From NCBI RefSeq assembly GCF_014203695.1, contig NZ_JACHJO010000010.1, positions 11,454-75,453 of the forward strand: a stretch of 64,000 nt of DNA, in the 5' to 3' direction. The notes beneath the pieces are model-generated. The model was not told where the DNA came from, made no database searches, and was given only the letters and a program-made list of their open reading frames with translations. The DNA is from Nocardiopsis algeriensis. Lineage in GTDB: Bacteria > Actinomycetota > Actinomycetes > Streptosporangiales > Streptosporangiaceae. Shown in pieces: positions 29,941 through 43,149 of this stretch; position 1 is the first letter of the stretch; each line of letters opens with the position of its first letter. A program made the translations under genes and the position numbers.

Positions 29941-30672
29941 ATGGAGGTGTCGGTGGTGGTTTCCGGGAGTGTCCTGTCCGCTCTGGCGGCGGAGGTCGCG
30001 GCACTGGAGGGTGTGCTGTCGGGGTTGTCGGAGGAGGAGGCGGTGCTGCCGACGCGGTGTGCGCCGTGGGATGTGGCTGCGCTGGCGATGCACACGGTGG
30101 GCGCGGTGCTGCGGGTGGGCCCGATGCTGGACGGCGGTGCCAGGGCGCCGGGGCCGCTGGTGTCGGCGGCGGGGTACTACCGGCCGGACGTGCGGTTCTC
30201 CGCCGAGGTGGATGCCGATCGTGTGGGGTCGGCGGTGGAGGCGGCGGCGCGGCGGTCGGACGCGGGCGAACCGGGTCGGGTGCTGCGGGAGCGGTGGACA
30301 CCGCTGCGGGAGCGCCTGGCGGCGGAGGCGGAGGGCCGGGTCGTGGTGACGCGCCACGGCGATCCGATGCTGCTGTCGGAGTTCCTGGTGACACGTGTGG
30401 TGGAGGCGGTGCTGCACGGTTGGGACATGGCGGATGCGCTGGGCCGTGCGCCGTGGACGGCGCCGGAGGCGCTGGATGCGGTCCGGTCGCTGGTGTTCGG
30501 GGGTGCGGACAGGGATGTGGTGGAGTCCGTGGTTCCGGGCGTGTGGTCGGACGTGTCGGCGGGAGTGTCGGCGGTGCGCGCGGTGACGGGCCGTGCCCTC
30601 CCGGGCGGTGGTGTGGACCGGGGTGATCTGGAGCGCGCGGGGGTGCGTCTCCTGGCGCTGGGCGGGTCCTGA
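29941..30672 (+). CDS. Mycothiol-dependent maleylpyruvate isomerase-like protein
   Basis: About 243 aa from ATG 29941. GTG 29953 or 29956 is better placed behind the GGAGG at 29942 and may be the true start. The N-terminal four-helix DinB-like domain (LEGVLSGLSEEEAVLPTRCAPWDVAALAMHTVGAV) belongs to the family of mycothiol-dependent maleylpyruvate isomerases. ESVLHGWD-like VEAVLHGWDMADALGR matches the conserved His motif near the end. Mycothiol is the actinobacterial thiol. The actual reaction is unknown; many such proteins are uncharacterised. Confidence 0.75.
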   Translation: MEVSVVVSGSVLSALAAEVAALEGVLSGLSEEEAVLPTRCAPWDVAALAMHTVGAVLRVGPMLDGGARAPGPLVSAAGYYRPDVRFSAEVDADRVGSAVEAAARRSDAGEPGRVLRERWTPLRERLAAEAEGRVVVTRHGDPMLLSEFLVTRVVEAVLHGWDMADALGRAPWTAPEALDAVRSLVFGGADRDVVESVVPGVWSDVSAGVSAVRAVTGRALPGGGVDRGDLERAGVRLLALGGS

Positions 30673-30751
30673 GCCCCCGGGGCCCTCTCCTCCGGGCGGG
30701 GCGCGGTGCCCGCCCTGCCCGGGTGCTCGCGGAAGCACTGCGGTCGTCGGA

Positions 30752-31660
30752 TCAGGCGTCCCTGCGAGGGTTGGGCAGGCGGAGGCCGATGCGGCCGTAG
30801 GCGCGGAGTACGAGCAGGCTCTGGACCGTGCGCATGCCCTCGTGCTCGGTGGTGGCCGTGGGGTGCCAGTGGTGCTCAAGGGCCTCCCAGGCGCCGTCGG
30901 AGCGCTGCAGGGCTTCGAGGTTGTCGAGGCTGCGGGCGATCTCGGTGTCGGTGAAGGCGTTGCGGGCGATGTGGCCCGGCTCGGGTGCCAGGTCCAGCGG
31001 TGTGTGGGTGTGGCGGGGCCCGAAGGTGGTGGGCTCGGTGTCGATGGCGGCGCGGATCATCGGTGTGAGCCGGGCGAGGGCGCGCCGGGCCCGTTCGCGG
31101 TCGGGGACGTGGTCGAGGAAGGTGCACACGCCGATGGCCTCGCGCGGATCGGTCCAGTGGAGTGCGTCGATGTGTCTCCAGCAGTAGGCCGTGGCGGTGT
31201 CCCGCCAGGGATGGGAGACCGTGTGCTTGTGGAGGTAGCCGGCGATGCGTGCGGTGGTGGCGAGGTCGCTGGTGAAGTCGGTGCGGTTGCGCCACCACGG
31301 GGCGGCTGGGGTGTGGCGGACGGCGGGTGTGACGGCGGGGACACCGCCGTCGGGTGTGGTGACCCCGGTGAGGTAGCGGCAGATGCCTGTGGTGGTGTCG
31401 CCGGGGATGGGGCCGAGTTCGTCGAGGTAGAGCAGGGCGGTCGCCGTGCTGACGGGTTGGCTGGCGTGTCCGCGCAGGTCGGGATGGAGTCCGTTGCCGT
31501 AGCCGCCGTCGAGGTTGCGGTAGGCGCTGACGGCGGAGCGGACGCGGTCGGCGGTCCCGTTCTGGAAGATGTGGGCGAAGCGGCAGCGGTCGACGAGACG
31601 GGCGGAGCTCATGGTGAAGTGCTCTGCCGCCCGGAAGGATTCCCAGGTCGCGACGGTCAT
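30752..31660 (-). CDS. Protein with prenyltransferase/squalene-cyclase-like alpha-toroid repeats
   Basis: 302 aa from an ATG in MTVATWESFRAAEHF. At least four helix pairs carry QW-like turns: YRNLDGGYGNGLHPDLRGH, VTTPDGGVPAV, and LEALQRSDGAWEALEHHW, as in terpene cyclases and protein prenyltransferase beta subunits. No Asp-rich catalytic motif (DDTA-type) is visible, so activity as a cyclase is doubtful. Family members in actinobacteria are usually called hypothetical. Neighbours (a maleylpyruvate isomerase-like gene and a DUF2784 gene) do not clarify its role. Confidence 0.75.
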   Translation of the reverse strand: MTVATWESFRAAEHFTMSSARLVDRCRFAHIFQNGTADRVRSAVSAYRNLDGGYGNGLHPDLRGHASQPVSTATALLYLDELGPIPGDTTTGICRYLTGVTTPDGGVPAVTPAVRHTPAAPWWRNRTDFTSDLATTARIAGYLHKHTVSHPWRDTATAYCWRHIDALHWTDPREAIGVCTFLDHVPDRERARRALARLTPMIRAAIDTEPTTFGPRHTHTPLDLAPEPGHIARNAFTDTEIARSLDNLEALQRSDGAWEALEHHWHPTATTEHEGMRTVQSLLVLRAYGRIGLRLPNPRRDA

Positions 31661-31702
31661 ACTTCGACGGTACGTCGGGGTCGGCGGGAAGAGGAGGCCC
31701 CG

Positions 31703-32092
31703 CTACCCGATCCGTCCGGAGTCTTTACGTGCGCTGCGGTGCCTGCTCAGGCGCAGGGCGAGGCCGAGCCAGGAGAGGGCGATGACGGCGCCCACGGCGA
31801 CCTGGATGGCGACGAGGTGTTCGGCCGGGTAGACGACGCCGGTGAGGTAGTGGTCGATGAAGCCGCCGGGGGGCAGGCCGGCCTGCCCGGCGTTGACGCG
31901 GGCCCAGTTCTCGACGGTGGTGAGGGGGCAGGTCCAGCCGATGACGGTGATGCCCAGCCCGTAGAGGGCGCAGGCCAGGTGGGGCCAGAAGGCCGCGGGG
32001 CGGTACCAGGCGAGGAAGCCGCCCAGGGCGACGTAGGCGAGAAAGGCCAGATGGAGGACCAGGGCGGTGTCGCCGATGAGCCGGTAGACCAT
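31703..32092 (-). CDS. DUF2784 membrane protein
   Basis: 129 aa from ATG 32092, with GAGG eight bases upstream; ATG 32125 is a weaker alternative. Four hydrophobic helices: TALVLHLAFLAYVALGGFLA, WPHLACALYGLGITVIGW, a third around HLVAIQVAVGAVIALSW. The conserved WTCPLTTVENWAR and FIDHYLTGVVYP match DUF2784. Function unknown. It is separated from gltD by a strong terminator. Confidence 0.82.
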   Translation of the reverse strand: MVYRLIGDTALVLHLAFLAYVALGGFLAWYRPAAFWPHLACALYGLGITVIGWTCPLTTVENWARVNAGQAGLPPGGFIDHYLTGVVYPAEHLVAIQVAVGAVIALSWLGLALRLSRHRSARKDSGRIG

Positions 32093-32168
32093 GGGTCTGT
32101 CCTCGGTGTCGGGGAGTGTTCCCATCCTCTCAGGGACAGGAGCGGTGTACCAGGGGGTGTGGACGGAG

Positions 32169-32196
32169 GAGGGGCGCGGGATGTCCCGCGCCCCTC
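32169..32196 (-). terminator. Terminator of gltBD
   Basis: A perfect 13-bp stem, 32169-32181 with 32184-32196, two-base loop, about 115 bases after the gltD stop. There is no U-tract. Confidence 0.7.
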
Positions 32197-32310
32197 GGTG
32201 GTCCGGCCTCCGCTCCCCCGGTCGTGCCCTGCGCGGCCGACCGGGCCGCCCCGCGCCTGACCGGGCGCGAGGCGGCCCTCCCGGGTTGCCAACCTCTCAG
32301 GTCACCACAC

Positions 32311-33765
32311 CTAGACGAGCGGGCGTGCCGTGGGCGGGACGGCCACCGGCAGGGCGGTGTCCTGGGTGAGGTAGCGGTCGACGCCGGCGGCGGCGGAGCG
32401 GCCCTCGGCGATGGCCCAGACGATGAGGGACTGGCCGCGGCCCATGTCCCCCGCGCAGAAGACGCCCTCGACGCTGGTCCGGTAGTCGTCGTCGCGGGCG
32501 ACGTTGCCGCGGGCGTCGAGCCGGACGCCGAGCTGTTCGAGCATGCCTTCCCTCTGGGGGCCGACGAAGCCCATGGCGAGGGTGACGAGGTCGGCGGGGA
32601 TCTCGCGTTCGGTGCCCTCGACGGGTGCGAAACCCTTGTCGGTGCGCCTGACCTGGACGAGCCGGAGGGCGCGGACGCTGCCGTTGCCGTCGTCGAGGAA
32701 CTCGAGGGTGTTGACGGAGTAGATGCGCTTGCCGCCCTCCTCGTGTGCGCTGGTGACCTTGTAGAGCATGGGCATGGTCGGCCAGGGCTGGTCGTCGGGC
32801 CGGGTCGCGGGGGGCTTGGGCATGATCTCGAGCTGGGTGACGCTCGCGGCGCCCTGGCGGTGGGCGGTACCGACGCAGTCGGCACCGGTGTCACCACCGC
32901 CGATGACGACGACATGCTTGCCCCGGGCGTCGATGGGCGCCCGGTCGAGGTCCCCGAGCTGGACGCGGTTGGCCTGGGGCAGGTACTCCATGGCCTGGTG
33001 GACGCCGCGGAGGTGGCGGCCGGGGACGGGCAGGTCGCGCCAGGCGGTGGCTCCGCCGGCGAGGACGACGGCGTCGTGTCCGGCGCGCAGCTGTTCGACG
33101 GTGATGTCGGTGCCGATGTCGGTGCCGGGCCTGAACTCGGTGCCCTCGGCGGTCATCTGGGCGATGCGGCGGTCGATGTGCCGCTTCTCCATCTTGAACT
33201 CGGGGATGCCGTAGCGCAGGAGGCCGCCGATGCGGTCGGCGCGCTCGTAGACGGTGACGTCGTGCCCGGCGCGGGTGAGCTGCTGGGCGGCGGCCAGGCC
33301 GGCGGGGCCGGAACCGACGACGGCGACCTTCTTCCCGGTGCGGACGGCAGGGGGCAGGGGCTTGACCCAGCCCTCCTCCCATGCGCGGTCGATGATGGAG
33401 ACCTCGACGTTCTTGATGGTGACGGCGGGCTGGTTGATGCCGAGCACGCACGCCGATTCGCAGGGGGCGGGGCAGAGCCGCCCGGTGAACTCGGGGAAGT
33501 TGTTGGTGGCGTGGAGCCGTTCGATCGCCTCGGCCCAGTCGTGGGTGTACACGAGGTGGTTCCACTCGGGAACGAGGTTGCCGAGCGGGCAGCCGTTGTG
33601 GCAGAAGGGGATGCCGCAGTCCATGCAGCGGGACGCCTGCCGGGTGACGGTTCCTCGGTCGAGGTCCTCGTGGACCTCGCGCCAGTCCTGGATGCGGACG
33701 TCGACGGGGCGGTGGCGGGGCAGTTCGCGTTCGGTGATCTTCAGGAAACCCTTGGGGTCGGCCAT
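32311..33765 (-). CDS. gltD: Glutamate synthase small subunit
   Basis: 484 aa. Supplies electrons from NADPH to GltB. Two cysteine clusters near the N-terminus ([17 protein letters not shown] and [13 protein letters not shown]) bind the iron-sulfur centres. FAD-binding [15 protein letters not shown] and NADPH-binding [13 protein letters not shown] follow. The C-terminal [18 protein letters not shown] is also typical. It is 29 bases downstream of gltB in a two-gene operon. Confidence 0.97.
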   Translation of the reverse strand: MADPKGFLKITERELPRHRPVDVRIQDWREVHEDLDRGTVTRQASRCMDCGIPFCHNGCPLGNLVPEWNHLVYTHDWAEAIERLHATNNFPEFTGRLCPAPCESACVLGINQPAVTIKNVEVSIIDRAWEEGWVKPLPPAVRTGKKVAVVGSGPAGLAAAQQLTRAGHDVTVYERADRIGGLLRYGIPEFKMEKRHIDRRIAQMTAEGTEFRPGTDIGTDITVEQLRAGHDAVVLAGGATAWRDLPVPGRHLRGVHQAMEYLPQANRVQLGDLDRAPIDARGKHVVVIGGGDTGADCVGTAHRQGAASVTQLEIMPKPPATRPDDQPWPTMPMLYKVTSAHEEGGKRIYSVNTLEFLDDGNGSVRALRLVQVRRTDKGFAPVEGTEREIPADLVTLAMGFVGPQREGMLEQLGVRLDARGNVARDDDYRTSVEGVFCAGDMGRGQSLIVWAIAEGRSAAAGVDRYLTQDTALPVAVPPTARPLV

Positions 33766-33794
33766 GTCCGTCCTCCTTTCGTGTGCCGGTGTCT

Positions 33795-38399
<4,605 letters not shown>

Positions 38400-38944
38400 G
38401 TGCCCTCCTGTCGTCTGTGGTCGGCTTCGAAAAGCGCATCCGGGACGACATTGGCCCTGCTGCGTGAAGTTGTGTGCCCGTGTCGGGTGCCTTCATCTGC
38501 ACCGTGGCATGGCCACGTCCTCGTGGACCGGTGTCAGGCGGGCCTCCCGTCGGGCGGGTTCCCTTTGTACACGCCGGTGTGCCCTGTGCGGAACGCGGGG
38601 TGCGGACCGGGCGGCGCTGCGGCGCGCCGCCGTCCATGTGCCGCGCTGTCCCTCGCGGGACCGCATGTCCTCTCGGTGTGGTTCCCGAGGAGATCCGGCC
38701 TAGCGGGTTTTTCCACCGAAGAAACCGACTAAACCCCTCAAAGAGGATAAAAAGCCGGTGTTTTTCCGGCGTTCCCACCTCGGTGAGTGCGACCACTGTA
38801 CGCGGCCTGGACACATTACTCCGGTGCCGACGCGCGCCCAAGGGGGAGGTGTCGCAACACGGAAGTGATATCCGCCTCACCGCCGCGGGCAGGGGCATGA
38901 CCTGCTCGGATCCGGCCGCCGCCGGGGCGTGGGACGATCGGGGC
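38400..38944 (-). promoter_or_regulatory. 545-base divergent region and long leader of gltB
   Basis: No convincing gene. The region is GC-rich next to gltB but has an AT-rich island at 38705-38770. On the minus strand that island holds a terminator-like hairpin and then a GGGTTT...AAACCC inverted pair. If the gltB promoter is beyond 38771, the leader is about 370 bases. The short region near 38900 would serve the plus-strand gene. Confidence 0.45.
38747..38770 (-). terminator. Terminator-like hairpin in the gltB upstream region (possible attenuator)
   Basis: On the minus strand GCCGG (38766-38770) and CCGGC (38754-38758) form a stem around AAAAACA, followed by the T-run TTTTTAT (38747-38753). 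No minus-strand gene precedes it, because the next gene is divergent, so a simple end-of-gene role is unlikely. Confidence 0.6.
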
Positions 38945-40642
38945 ATGGCAGACCCGACTTCTTCCGGCGTGCCCGGAAGCACTCCCGCCCCGCCCGCGTC
39001 CGCGAGCGGCCCTCCGCCCCTGCCCGAGCCGGCCCGCGCCCTGCTGCGTGAGCACGGGGTGGACGCTCCGCGGCCCGCGCGGGTCCTGGCGGCGCTGTCG
39101 GACGGGCGCGCCTGGAGCGCCGACGCGCTCGTGCGCGACAGTGCCGTGGCCTACACACTGGTGTCGTCCCTGCTGGAGCGGCTCGTGGCGGCGGGCGAGG
39201 CGGTCCGGGACGGGGACGGGGTGCGCCTGGTGCGGCCCGGCGACTACGCGCAGGCCGCCGCGGAGGGCCTCGCCGACCCGGTCGCCCATCTGGCGGCCCG
39301 CCACGGGCGTGCCGCCGCCGAGATCGCCCGTGCCGTGGCGGAGGGGCCGGCCTCCGACACGGACCTGGACCACGTCGCCGCGACGGCGCACACGGCACTG
39401 CGCCGGGCCCTGTTCCTGGACGCCCGCTTCGACCTGCACGACCGCACCCTGCTGTGTGTGGGCGACCACGACCTGACCTCGGTCGCGCTGGCCCTGGTGA
39501 GGCCGCAGGCACGTGTGGAGGTCGTGGACATCGACGAGCGGGTCCTGGCGCACATCGACGCGGTGGCGGCCCGGCTGGGCCTGGCGGTACGCACCCGTTT
39601 CGCCGATCTGCGCCTGGGGCTGCCTCCCGCACTGCGCGGGGCGGCCGACGTGGTCTTCACCGATCCGCCCTACACGCCCGACGGGGTGGAGCTGTTCGTG
39701 CGGCGGGGCCTGGAGGGGATGGCCGACCCCCGGCGGGGGCGGGTCCTGGTCGCCTACGGGGCGAGCGAGACCACACCGAGGCTGGCCGCGGCCACGCAGG
39801 CGCGCCTGGTGCGGATGGACCTGCTCATGGAGGCCGTGTGGCCGGACTTCAACCGCTACGACGGCGCCGAGTCGATCGGGGCCGCCTCGGACCTGTACGT
39901 GCTGCGTCCGCTCTCGCGTACGCCGCCGGCTCCGGCCGAGTCGGGGTCGAGGGTCTACAGTCAGGGGGTCAACGCCAAGGAGGCCCGGGGACGGCTGGAT
40001 CCGGAGGCGGCGCGCGGGGTCCTGGAGCGGGTGGCGCGCGAGGAGGGTACCGCCGTGCTGCCCGTGGGCGACTGGCCGAAGGAGGCGCTGCCCGAGGCGG
40101 GCCGGGTGCGGCTGTCCACCTGGTGGGAGTCCCCTGTCCCTGTTCCGGGGTGCGCGGTGGTCGACCTCACCGGCGGCTGGGACCGCCTGGCGGCCCGTGC
40201 GGCTCTGGCCGCTCCGGCGGGTGCCTCCGTGTACGTGCTGGTTCCCTCCTCGGCTGCGTGCGTGCGCGACGAGAGGGGGCAGTCGGCTCTGCGCGCGGCG
40301 GTGGAGCCGCGTTTCGAGGTGCGCTTCCTGCGCGGCTTCGGCGCTCCCGGACTGACCGCGGTGCGGCTGTCCGAGCGCCCGGCCCCCGACTCCCCCGCCG
40401 AGCGGATCCTGGCCGGTGTGCAGGGCCGTGCCCACGGAACGCTGACGTCGGTGCTGCGCGGTGCGCTGGCCGACGCGGCTGCGCACCGGGGGCGCCCGGT
40501 CAACAAGCGCACGGCACGGCTGGCCGCGGCCGGCGCCCCGGAGTGGGTCGGCGGGCAGCGCCTGCTCGACCTGCCCGGACACCGCTTCGGACAGCTGCGC
40601 GAGGTGGCCGCCGATCTGTGGGAGCGGCTCGGCGGCTCCTGA
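38945..40642 (+). CDS. Branched polyamine synthase-like (BpsA family) protein
   Basis: 565 aa from ATG 38945. The N-terminal quarter looks like winged-helix DNA-binding-type modules (SDGRAWSADALVRDSAVAYTL, SSLLERLVAAGEA). The centre is a Rossmann methyltransferase-like aminopropyltransferase domain: TLLCVGDHDLTSVALALV, VEVVDIDERVLAHI, and VVFTDPPYTPDGVELF with the DPPYT motif of N4-bis(aminopropyl)spermidine synthase. A C-terminal part of about 230 residues has no clear match. It may make branched polyamines or modify another substrate. Divergent from gltB. Confidence 0.75.
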   Translation: MADPTSSGVPGSTPAPPASASGPPPLPEPARALLREHGVDAPRPARVLAALSDGRAWSADALVRDSAVAYTLVSSLLERLVAAGEAVRDGDGVRLVRPGDYAQAAAEGLADPVAHLAARHGRAAAEIARAVAEGPASDTDLDHVAATAHTALRRALFLDARFDLHDRTLLCVGDHDLTSVALALVRPQARVEVVDIDERVLAHIDAVAARLGLAVRTRFADLRLGLPPALRGAADVVFTDPPYTPDGVELFVRRGLEGMADPRRGRVLVAYGASETTPRLAAATQARLVRMDLLMEAVWPDFNRYDGAESIGAASDLYVLRPLSRTPPAPAESGSRVYSQGVNAKEARGRLDPEAARGVLERVAREEGTAVLPVGDWPKEALPEAGRVRLSTWWESPVPVPGCAVVDLTGGWDRLAARAALAAPAGASVYVLVPSSAACVRDERGQSALRAAVEPRFEVRFLRGFGAPGLTAVRLSERPAPDSPAERILAGVQGRAHGTLTSVLRGALADAAAHRGRPVNKRTARLAAAGAPEWVGGQRLLDLPGHRFGQLREVAADLWERLGGS

Positions 40643-40651
40643 GAACGCCGC

Positions 40652-40681
40652 GGGCCCCGGCGGAAGGTTCCGCCGGGGCCC
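40652..40681. terminator. Bidirectional terminator between convergent genes
   Basis: A perfect 14-bp stem, 40652-40665 with 40668-40681, two-base loop. It lies 10 bases after one stop codon and 12 bases from the other. Confidence 0.85.
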
Positions 40682-40693
40682 GGAGGGCTCGTC

Positions 40694-41659
40694 TCAGCCG
40701 CCGGCGCCGGGAACGGCGGCATCGGACTCGGGGGCGGTACCGACAGGGTCGGTCTCGGTCCCGGTGTCCTCGCCCGTGCCGCCCAGCTCCGCCTCCAGCT
40801 GCACCATGCGCCGGTAGAGCGGGTCGCGGAAGTTGGACAGGGCCACGAGGGGGCTGGAGAGGCTGACGCGGTCGTCAACCGACTCCGACTCGGTCGGCTG
40901 GACCCACACCACCACCAGGTAGTGGCCGCTGATGATGGCGTCGCTGGAGCTGTAGCCGCTGCCCATGCGGTCGAAGGGCTCGGCACCGGAAGGGGCGAGC
41001 ACGAAGCCGGGGAGATCCTCGGGCGCGGGCGACTCCTCCCCCGGGGCGGGCTCGGGCTCGGCCATGGCGGTGGCGACGTCGCGGCTGGAGCCGACATCGG
41101 CGAGGTTGAACACGGCGACCACGCCGAAGTAGTCGTCGGCCACGTAGGTGGCGCGCGCGGCCTGGGTGCAGTCGGCGGCGGCAAGGGCCTGCTCGATGTC
41201 CTGGCCCCACACCGCCGCGGCGCAGTCCTCGGTCAGCTCCGAGTCGCGCAGGGTGAAGTCGATGTCCTGGCTGGAGATCTCGGCGCTGCGCTCCCCGAAG
41301 AGCTCCCCCTCGTTGAGGGGGCGGCTGTCCGCCTCCCGGGTGGCCAGCACGTCGTTCATGCCGCCGGCGTCGATCACCCGGTAGGTGGCCGGACGGGTCT
41401 GCGGGGCCGCACCGGCGCTGTCCCCGGTGTCTTCGCCCTGCATGTACAGAACGGCACCGAGGGCGGCCAGGGCGACGACGAGGAGGGCGACGACGACGGC
41501 GATCAGGCCCTTGAAGCGCTTGGGCTGCTGCTTCCTGCGTCCTCCCGCCGCTCTGCGGCGGCCGCCGGTGCGGCCGGCGGTCGCCGGCGCCTCGTCGGAT
41601 TCGCTGCTCTTCCTCCGACGCCCCGCGGAGCCGGACGCCGACGCTTCAGAAGGGGACAC
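40694..41659 (-). CDS. Single-pass membrane protein, paralogue of the next upstream gene
   Basis: About 321 aa from GTG 41659; the frame is open further upstream. A basic, Ser/Arg-rich cytoplasmic N-terminus ([35 protein letters not shown]) precedes one helix (GLIAVVVALLVVALAALGAVLY) and an acidic outer domain. That domain has a Cys pair (ELTEDCAAAVWGQDIEQ and AAADCTQAARATY) and a conserved SGHYLVVVWVQPTES. The paralogue at 41930 has matching Cys and Trp/Tyr positions. No known family recognised. It ends in a Gly/Pro/Asp-rich tail. Confidence 0.8.
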   Translation of the reverse strand: MSPSEASASGSAGRRRKSSESDEAPATAGRTGGRRRAAGGRRKQQPKRFKGLIAVVVALLVVALAALGAVLYMQGEDTGDSAGAAPQTRPATYRVIDAGGMNDVLATREADSRPLNEGELFGERSAEISSQDIDFTLRDSELTEDCAAAVWGQDIEQALAAADCTQAARATYVADDYFGVVAVFNLADVGSSRDVATAMAEPEPAPGEESPAPEDLPGFVLAPSGAEPFDRMGSGYSSSDAIISGHYLVVVWVQPTESESVDDRVSLSSPLVALSNFRDPLYRRMVQLEAELGGTGEDTGTETDPVGTAPESDAAVPGAGG

Positions 41660-41858
41660 CCCAGTGGACCTTTCCTCAAAGATCGGGAGGCCGGGAGCGC
41701 ACTGCGCTTCCGGCTGCTTCGGTGGGGCGGGGCTGTACCGGGCCACTCGCTTTCCGGCAGCGGTACGGAGGCCGGTAGGGGGCCGCTCCGCCTCGCCACG
41801 ACCCTGGTGGGCGGGTCGATATGTCCGCGATCCTATCTGTCGCCGCGACGAACACGAA

Positions 41859-41895
41859 CGGCCGTGCTTCCCGAGGATCTCGGGGAGCACGGCCG
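41859..41895 (-). terminator. Terminator between the two paralogous membrane-protein genes
   Basis: Positions 41859-41875 pair with 41879-41895 (17 bp with one G-T), loop GAT. It sits 35 bases after the stop of the upstream paralogue, so the two genes are probably transcribed separately. Confidence 0.8.
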
Positions 41896-41929
41896 CTGCG
41901 GTGCGGTGCTGCGCGCGGGCCGGAGGGGG

Positions 41930-43021
41930 TCAGCCCTCCTTGGCCGCGACGACCTCCTGGTAGACGTAGTTCGACGCCTTCATGGCGGCCACGCTGAGGG
42001 TGGCCAGGTCGGCGTCGTCGCCGGGCGGCGTGCCGTCGGTGCGCGCGACCCAGAACACGGCCAGGTAGTGGCCCATGACCTGGGCGTTGGCCTGGCTGTA
42101 ACCCTCCTGGAGGCCGTCGATCCCGTCGCCGGTCTGCGCGAGGAGGAAGCCCATGCCGGTGTCGGGGTCGGTCGGGTTCAGGGCGGCCTCGGCCTCGGTC
42201 GCCCCGTCGGCGTTGGCGAGGTCGAACAGGGTGACCTGGGCGACGTACTCCTGGCCGGGGTCGCTGTAGATCCCGGTGGCGGCGTTGACGCAGTTGGCGT
42301 CGATCAGGGACTGGCCGAGCTCGTCACCCCACACCAGGGAGGTGCAGGAGTCCGTGACATCGCTGTCCTGGAGCTGGAGCCGGATACCGTCCAGCTCCAG
42401 TTCCTCGACGGACCCGAAGACGGTCTCGGCGGTCATCGGCTCCAGGCCCTCGGGCCGCTCGTTGATGGGGCCGAAGACGTCGTCGCGGTTGGGCTCGGAC
42501 AGGTACAGCTCCGGGGTGAGGGTGCTGTGGCCGGCGGGCGGGGCGACGATGCTGTCGTCACCCCCGGCCACGGTTCCCGCTCCGTTGAAGAGCTGGTATC
42601 CCAGCAGTCCGAGAAGGGCGATCAGGGCGACGGCGAAGGCGCCGCTGACGGCGGCCAGGACGGCGGTACCGCGCTTGCGCTTGCTCTGCTCGGCGAGCGT
42701 GTACACGATCTGGTTGGGCCGGTCGCCCAGGACCGAGACCTTCTTGATCGCGGACGCGGAGAAGGCCGAGACGCGTTCGACGCCGCGCGGGCTCTCGGTG
42801 CCCTTGTCCTGGGCGCTGTCGCCGCGCCTCCTCCTGCTCGCGCCGCCCTTGGCCCGGCGGCTGCCGCCCTTGCGGCGGCGCGGGGCGGGCCCGGTGTCGG
42901 TGGGGTGTTCGTCCTCGGTGACGAGGTCCTGCTCGAGGTCGTGGTCGGTGTAGGCCTGTCCGGGCGCTTCGGCGACGGCTCGTCGGCTACGTCGGCCGTA
43001 ACCGGAATCGACTCTGCTCAC
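41930..43021 (-). CDS. Single-pass membrane protein with long basic N-terminus
   Basis: About 363 aa from GTG 43021 (MSRVDSGYGRRSRRAVAEA). The first 110 residues are charged with an Arg/Lys-rich block (PRRRKGGSRRAKGGASRRRR). One helix (AAVSGAFAVALIALLGLLGYQLF) leads to an acidic extracytoplasmic domain with VTDSCTSLVWGDELGQS and DANCVNAATGIY, then VMGHYLAVFWVARTD. Those features recur in the gene at 40694, marking an old tandem duplication. The outer Cys pair suggests a disulfide, in keeping with the DsbA-like gene nearby. Function unknown. Confidence 0.82.
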   Translation of the reverse strand: MSRVDSGYGRRSRRAVAEAPGQAYTDHDLEQDLVTEDEHPTDTGPAPRRRKGGSRRAKGGASRRRRGDSAQDKGTESPRGVERVSAFSASAIKKVSVLGDRPNQIVYTLAEQSKRKRGTAVLAAVSGAFAVALIALLGLLGYQLFNGAGTVAGGDDSIVAPPAGHSTLTPELYLSEPNRDDVFGPINERPEGLEPMTAETVFGSVEELELDGIRLQLQDSDVTDSCTSLVWGDELGQSLIDANCVNAATGIYSDPGQEYVAQVTLFDLANADGATEAEAALNPTDPDTGMGFLLAQTGDGIDGLQEGYSQANAQVMGHYLAVFWVARTDGTPPGDDADLATLSVAAMKASNYVYQEVVAAKEG

Positions 43022-43149
43022 GGTCTTTCTCAATCGTCAACCCGTGCTCTGCTCGAAAGGTACGGGGGCACGCGGGGGCCTCGGAAGGGCCTGAGGGCGG
43101 TGCTGGTGCGTGTACGGTCCACGCTTCGATCGCGTGGAGCACCCCGTGT

